DNA of 11,557 bases from Actinomycetota bacterium (lineage in GTDB: Bacteria; Actinomycetota; Actinomycetes; Streptosporangiales; Streptosporangiaceae), in assembly GCA_003168295.1 (NCBI GenBank), contig PMST01000694.1, forward strand, positions 6,294-17,850, read 5' to 3'. The position numbers and the translations under genes are program-made. Shown piece after piece: positions 6,023 through 11,557 of this stretch (position 1 is the first letter of the stretch; every line of letters starts with the position of its first letter). The notes under the pieces were generated by a model. The model was not told the origin of the DNA. It saw only the letters and a list, made by a program, of their open reading frames with translations, and ran no database searches.

Positions 6023-6150
6023 GCCGACTTCACGTTCGGCAACGTCTACGCTTTCGGGCCGCCGGGAGCCGACTGGTCCAGCTTCAACCCCGAGCAGCAG
6101 GCCGCCATCGTCGACCGGTGGTTCGGCGGGAACTTCAACAGCGTCGGCTA
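6023..6150 (+). pseudogene. Fragment of unknown 'FNPEQQAAIVD' protein
   Basis: A ~42-codon open stretch reads A-D-F-T-F-G-N-V-Y-A-F, then D-W-S-S-F-N-P-E-Q-Q-A-A-I-V-D-R-W-F-G-G. The W-x-x-F-N-x-E-Q-Q-A-x-I-V-x-x-W-F pattern resembles a recurring motif I associate with large uncharacterised actinobacterial proteins, some peptidase-like. I cannot name the family. It has no start or stop of its own: it begins just after the peptidase E relic stop and breaks off where the antisense DUF2637 relic begins. Confidence 0.35.
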
Positions 6151-6278
6151 CCTGCCACTTCACCGTGCGCCCGCACCAGATCGTAGGCGTGCTCATAAGA
6201 CGCCACGGCAGAGACGGCGGCAACGCCGAGCACGGCCCCGGCCGTCGTCCACCTGATCACCCGATCCGCCGCCATCAT
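6135..6278 (-). pseudogene. DUF2637 (plasmid transfer, SpdB-like) N-terminal fragment
   Basis: A 47-codon frame starts with ATG-ATG at 6278. After M-M-A-A-D-R-V-I-R-W-T-T it has a hydrophobic segment at about residues 11-26 (A-G-A-V-L-G-V-A-A-V-S-A-V-A-S), then Y-E-H-A-Y-D-L-V-R-A-H-G-E. This matches the first transmembrane helix and following S-Y-x-H-x-Y-x-L-V-x-x-H-G-E motif of DUF2637 membrane proteins, found on conjugative plasmids and integrative elements of Streptomyces and relatives. The remaining helices are lost: homology ends near 6158 and the frame runs into unrelated DNA to TGA 6137-6135. Another minus-strand frame (L-L-T-A-E-F-A-L-D-D-G-A-A) ends in a TGA overlapping the ATG, which looks like old translational coupling. 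Confidence 0.55.
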
Positions 6279-6680
6279 GCGGCACCGTCATCAAGCGCGA
6301 ACTCGGCGGTCAGGAGCCATGGGTTTTTTGGTGCAGACCCCCCTCGGACACAAAAACCGGTGCGATTCCCCAAAGCAGACATCGCTTGAACACGTGCTGG
6401 GCGGCCGGCTTCAAGGCCACCCCGGCACCCGGCCGCGCAGCCGCCTCCTGTCCGGGAGGCGGCCATGCCTCCCGGCCCGTCGCCCCTGTGATCCCTGGCG
6501 CCAGCCCCGGCCATTGGCCGGCCAAGCGTGGTGCGGGCCGTCCCCTGCCGTTGGCCAGCCCGCCTGCAGGGTGTCCAAATATGGTGCGGTGTATTACTGC
6601 AGCTATCCTGATCGCCCTCCACGACCGTCGACCACCAGCCGTGCACCCAGCCCCGACGGCAGAGCCGGAGACACGCCTCC
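6279..6680. other. Stretch without a recognisable gene; hairpins and MarR upstream region
   Basis: No gene is recognisable apart from the short coupled frame end beside the DUF2637 relic. The stretch is rich in palindromic strings: the paired hairpins at 6440-6475, CTGGCGCCAG at about 6498, and CCGGCCA-T-TGGCCGG at about 6508-6522. An AT-richer patch (about 6575-6608) bounded by two CTGCAG sites precedes the MarR gene and probably holds its promoter. I could not define the -35 and -10 boxes with confidence. Confidence 0.35.
6440..6475 (+). repeat. Two mutually exclusive 9-bp hairpins
   Basis: GCCGCCTCC (6440-6448) pairs with GGAGGCGGC (6455-6463). The overlapping CCGGGAGGC (6452-6460) pairs instead with GCCTCCCGG (6467-6475). 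Both stems are perfect, with 6-nt loops, and share the middle strand, so only one can form at a time. Whether the region is transcribed towards MarR, 205 bp downstream, is unknown. Confidence 0.5.
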
Positions 6681-7139
6681 ATGACAGAACCGAGCCAGGC
6701 CGCCCCACGGGGCCAGGCACTGGACCGCCTCGCCCGTGCCGCCTACAGCCTCAGTGCAGCCGACTCCCGGCTGCGCGGACGGGCCACCCGTATCGCTGGC
6801 GCGATCTCCCTCACGCACGCCCGCGCGATGCGCGCCCTAGCCGACCAGGGGCCGCTCACCATTGCCCAGCTTGCCACCGCCACCGAGACCACCAACGCCG
6901 CCGCCACCCAGCTTGTCAACGGGCTCGTCCGAGCCGGATACGTCACGCGCGAACGCTCCGCGAATGACAAGCGCTCCGTCGTCGTCGCTCTCACCGCCGC
7001 CGGCCTGCAGCGCCACCGCGACCGGCAAACCACCCTCGTCCGTGCCCTGCAGGCCGCCTTCGTGGAGCACGACAGCACCGCCCTCGATGCCGCCACCGAC
7101 GTCCTTCGTCGGCTTGCGGGCATCTACGACCAACTCTGA
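6681..7139 (+). CDS. MarR-family transcriptional regulator
   Basis: A 152-aa winged-helix regulator of normal MarR length. Residues 14-56 are the dimerisation and first DNA-domain helices. The helix-turn-helix is at ~58-85 (G-P-L-T-I-A-Q-L-A, then T-N-A-A-A-T-Q-L-V-N-G-L). The wing at ~87-104 contains the family signature D-K-R at 96-98, followed by V-V-V-A-L-T-A-A-G. C-terminal helices to 152 complete the dimer interface. MarR dimers usually repress small efflux or detoxification genes and leave DNA when a phenolic or similar ligand binds. The ATG at 6681 has only a distant GGAG (about 12 bases upstream). It converges with the LAL gene, 25 bp between stops, and its upstream DNA holds no intact divergent partner. 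Its target is therefore not evident; it could be autoregulation or a distant gene. Confidence 0.88.
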   Translation: MTEPSQAAPRGQALDRLARAAYSLSAADSRLRGRATRIAGAISLTHARAMRALADQGPLTIAQLATATETTNAAATQLVNGLVRAGYVTRERSANDKRSVVVALTAAGLQRHRDRQTTLVRALQAAFVEHDSTALDAATDVLRRLAGIYDQL

Positions 7140-7164
7140 ATTTCGGCTCTCCCTGTGGAGCGGT

Positions 7165-10053
7165 TCAGGCGCGGGTTGTTGCTTGGGTGGGGGTTGCCAG
7201 GGCGGCCGGTAGCGAGGTGCGGCTTCTGACGCCGAGCTTGGTGAACACGTTGGTGAGGTGACCTTCGACGGTGCGGTCAGTGACGAAGAGGGTTTGGGCG
7301 ATCTCGCGGTTGGTCAAGCCGTCGGCCGCCAACTCAGCTATGCGGCGCTCGCGGGCGGTGAGCGCTTCTAGCCCGGTGAGCCGCACCCGGCGCGGCTTGG
7401 CCCCGGTGGCGCGCAGGTCGGTCTCGGCCTGCCGGGCCAACGCTACGGCGCCGAGGTGGTGGGCTGTATCGACGGCCTGGCGGAGCAGGCGGCGAGCATC
7501 GGCTGGGTGATTGCGACGATGCAGGACAGCGCCGAGGTCGGCCTGGGTACGGGCATGCTCGAGGCGGTTGTCGGGACCGGCGAGCACCGCGATTGCCTCG
7601 CGCAGCAGGGCCTCGCCTCGTTGTCCGCCGGCGACTAGCCCGGCGGCCCGCAGCGCCACGCCGAGGGCGCGCGGGGCACCGAAACTACGGGCCAGCTCGA
7701 CCTCTTCGTCACTGAGCCGCCGCGCAGCGTCGGGTTCACCCAGAGCCAGGACGGTCAAGGCGGCGTCGGAACGCCACGGCAGGTAGCACGGGCTCGGCGC
7801 CAGGCCGCCGATGGTGATCTCACCGGCCGCCCGAAAGTCGCCGAGCGCCTCACCGAATCGGCGCTGAGCGAACCGAACGCGGCCCCGGGAGTGACGCAGT
7901 ACGTGTGCCGTCACGGCTCGGCCCGCGAGGTCGGCGGCCACAGGATCAAGAGTCCGCTCAGCCTCGTCAAGGTCGCCGCGCTCCACCAGCACGTCGACCA
8001 GTACGCTCGTGGCGCGATTACGCAAAATCGGCGGGGCTGGCGGGCCGGGAGCCTCCAGCAGGGCACGGGCATCAGCCTCCGCAGCGGTGAGATCGCCACG
8101 CCGCAGGGCGAGCCAGGCCCGCTGGGCCATCACCGCCGGAAGGATCATCGCGTTGGCCGAAGCCTGGGCGTCGGCTACGGCGGCGTCAGCCAGAGCCTGG
8201 GCTGCGTCGTAGCGCTCGGCCCACAGCAGCGTGACCACCGCGCTGGGGTGGCGGAACGCGCCGCCGGGTAGCCAGGGGGGATCGCCTGGCTCAGGCCGTG
8301 GTTGCGCGCCAGCGGCGAGAGCCCGGAGTACGAGGTCGGCCACTTGGTCGGCGGGCTCGTTGACCAATGCAGCTACATACGCTGCCGCGGCCAGGCATTG
8401 GCCCGGGACCGACTGCCTCCTGACCCGCACGAGCAGGGCGAGGGCCCGGTCGGCCACAGCTGACGTGGTCGTGGCATCGAGTACCCCGCAGACAACCGCC
8501 ATCGCCTCCAACGTCTGATGGCCCTCGGGGTTGCGGTCATGGAGGCGGGCCGCGACGCCATCGCACACCTCGATCGCCTCGGCCGTCCGCTCTTGCCAAC
8601 GCAGAGCGTTGGCGAAGAGCAGCGCCGCTGCGATGCGGGCCGTGTCGCCGCTGGCCGCGTCTACTGCCTCTTTCAGGTGGTCGTCCCAGCCAGGCTGGCC
8701 GGCACCGAACTCGGCCAGGCCGAGATCAAGGAGCATGCCGCCTTCCGCCTCTGGTGGTGGCGACTCGGACAGGGCCCGGCGCAGGTACACGGCCACCGAC
8801 TCGGGTGCGCCCCTCGCCCCCGCCTCCCGGGCTGCGGTACGCAGCTGTTGCACCGTCCAGCCGTCACTGGCCGGGACGGTGGCCAGGAGATGCTCGGCGA
8901 CCCGGGCCGGGCTGTCGTGTGCTTTGGCCAGGAGCCGGGCGGCGCGTCCGTGGGCCTCGGCGCGCTCGCTGATCGCGATGTCCCGGTAGACGGCGCCGCG
9001 CAGGAGCGGGTGGGCGAAGCTTAGCGGGAGCTCGTCCAGCACGCCGGCCCCGACCAGCAGGTCGGCGGCCGTCGCTGCGTCGGGGACCGTGAGACCGGCC
9101 AGCCGGGCTGCCTGGTCCAATTCGGCCCGCTCCAAAACGGCCACCGCCTGAGCCAGGCGGATGGCGTCGGGACCCAGCCGGACCAGGCGCAGCATCGTCC
9201 AACGATCCGAGGTGGCAGTGGCGACATTCTGCACGGAGGCTGCCGACGCGATGACCGGGGTGATGTGCTCATCTCGCAGCGCTTCGACCAGCGCTCGGAC
9301 CAGAAATGGCGTACCGCCGGTCGCTTCCCAGCACGCCGCCGCGAACTCAGCCTCGGGCTTGGCCCCCAAGCCGGCCGCTACCAGCGTGGCCACCCCGCTG
9401 GTGCTCAGCGGCGCGACCGTGACCACCTCAGTGGCCGGGTCTGTAATCAGGGCGGCCAGCAGCCCTCGGCTGTCTCCTGACTCAGCGGGCCGAGCGGCGA
9501 GCAGCACCGCGACGTGCAACTCCTCCAAGCGGGGCAGCAGGAAAGCCAGAAACCGCAACGACGCACCATCAGCCCAGTGCGCGTCATCGACGGCCACCAC
9601 CAGGGGGCCCTTCGCGGCTAGATTGACGCACAGCCAGTACAGCCCGTGCAACACCGCGAACGAGGGGTCCGGAGCGACGGGCGCCCCCGCAGTGACCCTC
9701 TCACCCAGGCCCAGCAGCTGCGCCGCCACCTTGGGCGGCCCCTCCAGCAGCTGGGGCCGCTCCTTCTCCGACGCCCCGGCCAGTACGGGCTCGATTAGCT
9801 GGCGCACCACCCCGAATGCGTATTCCCGCTCCAGCTCGGCACCACGCGCTCGCAGCACCCGGAACCCCTCGCTCGCGGCCATGTCTAGGCCAGCCGCCAA
9901 CAACACCGTCTTGCCGATCCCCGCCGGCCCCTCCACCACCAACGCGCCACCGTGGCCCTGCCGCGCCCGCCCTAGGCATCCCTCGATCCGCTCCAACCCC
10001 CAATCACGCTCGAGCAAGGTGTCACCAAGCCCGTCCGAACCTGTCCGCTTCAC
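7165..10053 (-). CDS. LuxR-family regulator with AAA ATPase domain (LAL type)
   Basis: A 962-aa large ATP-binding LuxR regulator. Walker A (G-P-A-G-I-G-K-T) is at residues 42-49 and Walker B (L-V-V-A-V-D-D) at 151-157, followed by A-H-W-A-D. The middle, about 400-880, is alanine-rich and helical, as in the TPR-like sensing region of the family. The C-terminal LuxR helix-turn-helix at ~893-945 contains L-T-A-R-E-R-R-I-A-E-L-A and T-V-E-G-H-L-T-N-V-F-T-K-L-G. Such proteins activate transcription after ATP and ligand binding, as MalT and pathway-specific antibiotic activators do. The frame is open back to 10356, but upstream codons have non-coding composition and overlap the hydrolase relic. The GTG at 10053 fits the family N-terminus, with a weak AAAGG upstream. 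Target genes are not evident nearby; the decayed hydrolase upstream on the same strand may be a lost one. Confidence 0.9.
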   Translation of the reverse strand: MKRTGSDGLGDTLLERDWGLERIEGCLGRARQGHGGALVVEGPAGIGKTVLLAAGLDMAASEGFRVLRARGAELEREYAFGVVRQLIEPVLAGASEKERPQLLEGPPKVAAQLLGLGERVTAGAPVAPDPSFAVLHGLYWLCVNLAAKGPLVVAVDDAHWADGASLRFLAFLLPRLEELHVAVLLAARPAESGDSRGLLAALITDPATEVVTVAPLSTSGVATLVAAGLGAKPEAEFAAACWEATGGTPFLVRALVEALRDEHITPVIASAASVQNVATATSDRWTMLRLVRLGPDAIRLAQAVAVLERAELDQAARLAGLTVPDAATAADLLVGAGVLDELPLSFAHPLLRGAVYRDIAISERAEAHGRAARLLAKAHDSPARVAEHLLATVPASDGWTVQQLRTAAREAGARGAPESVAVYLRRALSESPPPEAEGGMLLDLGLAEFGAGQPGWDDHLKEAVDAASGDTARIAAALLFANALRWQERTAEAIEVCDGVAARLHDRNPEGHQTLEAMAVVCGVLDATTTSAVADRALALLVRVRRQSVPGQCLAAAAYVAALVNEPADQVADLVLRALAAGAQPRPEPGDPPWLPGGAFRHPSAVVTLLWAERYDAAQALADAAVADAQASANAMILPAVMAQRAWLALRRGDLTAAEADARALLEAPGPPAPPILRNRATSVLVDVLVERGDLDEAERTLDPVAADLAGRAVTAHVLRHSRGRVRFAQRRFGEALGDFRAAGEITIGGLAPSPCYLPWRSDAALTVLALGEPDAARRLSDEEVELARSFGAPRALGVALRAAGLVAGGQRGEALLREAIAVLAGPDNRLEHARTQADLGAVLHRRNHPADARRLLRQAVDTAHHLGAVALARQAETDLRATGAKPRRVRLTGLEALTARERRIAELAADGLTNREIAQTLFVTDRTVEGHLTNVFTKLGVRSRTSLPAALATPTQATTRA

Positions 10054-10222
10054 ACTGCCAGCCTTTTTCTTTGGATTGTCGTTGGTGGGCGTTGACGGAT
10101 TCGGAAGCACGACCCGAGTCAGCCCGTTGGCATCGTCGATCCCGCAACACCCGGGCACGAAAGAGCAAAGTGGAAGCCGGCGTTCACCCAGGTGCCGATG
10201 CCGTGGTGCTGCACCTGCCTGG

Positions 10223-10854
10223 TCACGAAGATTCGACGCGTCGGCTTTCGACGACCCGGGCGCCGAGCCACCACGTGGGGTTGGCGGTGCCGTCGGTAGT
10301 GCGGCCGTCGCGGTGCACATAGTGGCGGACGTCGCGGCCGGCTTCGGCGAACTCACCGTTCAGCGCACGCTCGACCCACTCGGCGCCAAAGCGGAAGACC
10401 TCGGCCGCGACGCCGCCTAGCGGGTGGAACTCGTTCTCGTAGACGCGCATCTCCTTCGGGGCGGTGATTCGCTCGTAGCTGGCCATGGCCTGTTCGAGCT
10501 GGGTAAGTTCGTCGAACTCGCCGATGCCGTAAAGGACCGGGCAGGTGATTCCGGCGACCAGGTCGCCCAGCGGCAACCGCGCGACCAGTTCGCGGTCGGA
10601 GGCCTCCTCGCCGCTGTAGCCGGACATGAACATGTCGTTGTTCTTGAAGGTCGGCTGGGCCCGCTCGAAGATGCTGGCGAAGTCGCCGGTCACGGCCTCG
10701 AAGGCGGCCAGGGCCGCGAGGCGGTGGTCGGTGGCGGCGGCGCGCAGGCCCCAGTAGCCGTTCATGCTGAGCCGAACACGCCGATCCGGGTCGCGTCAAC
10801 CTCGGGCAGCGCGATGTCCAGGGCCCAGCTCTGTCCAGTGGAACGAGTGGTCAT
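10223..10854 (-). pseudogene. Alpha/beta hydrolase, frameshifted and N-terminally deleted
   Basis: The ATG at 10854, with a GAGGGG ribosome binding site ~9 bases upstream, opens a frame of 30 codons (M-T-T-R-S-T-G-Q, then V-D-A-T-R-I-G-V-F-G). It stops with TGA just after the nucleophile-elbow strand. The next frame continues S-M-N-G-Y-W-G-L-R-A-A-A-T-D and runs 180 aa to 10223. It carries a candidate acid (Y-G-I-G-E-F-D) and a candidate catalytic histidine (N-E-F-H-P-L-G-G). A one-base loss near 10769-10770 splits the GxSxG elbow. Restored, it would read G-L-S-M-N-G, with Asn where Gly is usual. Related hydrolases (FrsA / dihydropseudooxynicotine-hydrolase type) have 150 or more residues before the serine; here there are ~28, so a large in-gene deletion also occurred. 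Reinitiation at ATG 10765 would give a fragment lacking the nucleophile. Confidence 0.75.
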
Positions 10855-10881
10855 GACGGATGTCCCCTCGGAGGGCAAGTT

Positions 10882-10910
10882 CCTAAGTACTTAACTATTA
10901 AGTACTTAGG
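10882..10910. promoter_or_regulatory. Perfect 29-bp inverted repeat, operator-like
   Basis: CCTAAGTACTTAA (10882-10894) and its exact reverse complement (10898-10910) flank a CTA spacer. Each arm contains the 8-bp palindrome AAGTACTT, at 10885-10892 and 10900-10907, 15 bp apart. It is AT-rich in a GC-rich region and lies 28 bp upstream of the hydrolase start codon, where a repressor would block its promoter. AGTACTT-like boxes are reminiscent of HxlR/YodB-type or MarR operators, but no intact regulator adjoins it here. The symmetry is seen directly; the protein is inferred. Confidence 0.7.
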
Positions 10911-11143
10911 ATAAGCCGGATGTCAAGTGTCATTGTTGCGTGCCTTCGAGCAGGCAGGCCGGTCGCGCCTAACCCTCCCGCCGACAAGGCTACTGGCGAG
11001 CTAATAAACAGGGGGGTCTGCAAGAGTTCCCCACGGCGCGGAGGTGGCGTGCCGCGGATAACCATGAGGTATCGCTCTCCCAAAGGCACGACAGGGCCGG
11101 TCTCGGAGAGCGCGAACCGCATCTGTTTCGAAGGAGATTCGCT

Positions 11144-11557
11144 TTGCAGACCACCACTCATATCGTGCGCCGCAGCGCTTGCGCTGCCACGCTGGCCCTC
11201 CTGGCCATCGGGTTCGCGAGCGCCCCTGCACTGGCCGCCAGCACCAGCCCCACGACCCTGGCTCCCAACGACGGCGTCTCGGGCGACCTTTTCGGAGAGT
11301 CGACCGCGACCTCGACCACCGGCGGCGTCACCGTCGTGGGCTCACCCGAACACAACAGCTCGGGCGCCGCGTACGTCTTCACCGGGAGCGGCACCACGTT
11401 CTCCCAGACCGCGGAGCTAACCCCGAGCAACCCGCAGGCGGATGAGCAGTTCGGCCAGACGGTGGCGATATCCGGTAATGGCCAGACCCTGGTCGCGGCG
11501 GCCCCGGGCGCCGCGGGCACCAGCGGCAGCGACCAGGGCGCCGCGTACGTCTTCACC
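11144..11557 (+). CDS. Exported FG-GAP repeat protein (partial, 3' end outside window)
   Basis: At least 138 residues, open to the window edge. The TTG at 11144 is chosen because a perfect AAGGAG lies seven bases upstream. Residues 1-31 form a Sec signal peptide: a positive N-region with R-R, a hydrophobic core (A-T-L-A-L-L-A-I-G-F-A) and a cleavage site after A-L-A. The mature part has FG-GAP/integrin-alpha-like blade repeats about 58 residues apart: G-D-L-F-G-E-S-T-A-T ... V-V-G-S-P ... G-A-A-Y-V-F-T, then D-E-Q-F-G-Q-T-V-A-I-S ... A-A-A-P-G ... G-A-A-Y-V-F-T. The full protein is expected to fold as an extracellular beta-propeller used for adhesion, binding or as an enzyme scaffold. The role is unknown. 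It is divergent from the hydrolase relic, 289 bp away. Confidence 0.8.
   Translation, partial: MQTTTHIVRRSACAATLALLAIGFASAPALAASTSPTTLAPNDGVSGDLFGESTATSTTGGVTVVGSPEHNSSGAAYVFTGSGTTFSQTAELTPSNPQADEQFGQTVAISGNGQTLVAAAPGAAGTSGSDQGAAYVFT

Noticed and set aside
7140..7164. Terminator between the convergent MarR and LAL genes
   Set aside because: Only a weak GCTC/GAGC stem with an unpaired base and no T-run is visible.
10054..10356. N-terminal extension of the LAL protein to an ATG at 10356
   Set aside because: The extra ~100 residues lack domain features, have non-coding composition and overlap the hydrolase relic; the GTG at 10053 fits the family N-terminus.
9161..10420. Long plus-strand open frame (419 codons)
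   Set aside because: It lies antisense to the LAL gene, has serine/alanine/arginine-rich composition without motifs, and is a usual shadow in high-GC DNA.
1..11557. CRISPR array, toxin-antitoxin pair, defence island or biosynthetic cluster
   Set aside because: No regularly spaced repeats, no paired small toxin/antitoxin genes, no nuclease or helicase effector and no synthase genes were seen.

Overview
The window is high-GC DNA with strongly G/C-biased third codon positions, GTG and TTG starts, and several families typical of actinomycetes: a large ATP-binding LuxR (LAL) regulator, a WYL regulator with a divergent VOC gene, a DUF2637 transfer-protein relic and an FG-GAP exported protein. It most likely comes from the chromosome of a soil-type filamentous actinobacterium. 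I cannot name the genus.

Layout. (1) 1-1430: a cupin gene (minus, cut by the window edge) diverges from a TetR regulator (plus). A perfect 24-bp palindrome lies between them. The TetR 3' end runs into the C-terminal stub of an HxlR regulator. (2) 1431-2581: a gene graveyard. It holds a frameshifted unknown ORF, the last ~46 codons of a transaldolase, two copies of a tRNA-Tyr 3' half about 264 bp apart, and between them a terminator hairpin and the C-terminal end of a tyrosine recombinase. This looks like the collapsed remains of an element that integrated at a tRNA-Tyr gene. (3) 2582-4151: an intact divergent pair, a VOC-fold protein and a WYL regulator, with a short inverted repeat in the 61-bp gap. 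(4) 4152-6680: mostly relics around one intact gene, an antibiotic-biosynthesis-monooxygenase-fold protein (4949-5386). The relics are an IS1380-type transposase, peptidase E, an unknown 'EQQAAIVD' protein and the N-terminus of a DUF2637 transfer protein. (5) 6681-10053: a MarR regulator convergent with a 962-aa LAL regulator. (6) 10223-10910: an alpha/beta hydrolase with a frameshift at the nucleophile elbow and a missing N-terminal half, still preceded by a perfect 29-bp operator-like palindrome. (7) 11144-end: an exported FG-GAP repeat protein, cut by the window edge.

How they work together. The intact genes look like small stand-alone modules, each a regulator beside a small enzyme or binding protein: TetR/cupin and WYL/VOC. 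MarR and LAL may act elsewhere. I see no biosynthetic cluster, CRISPR array, toxin-antitoxin pair or recognisable defence system. The most distinctive content is the density of decayed fragments, the tRNA-Tyr scar and three operator-like palindromes. Family assignments come from motif recognition by eye, not from database searches.
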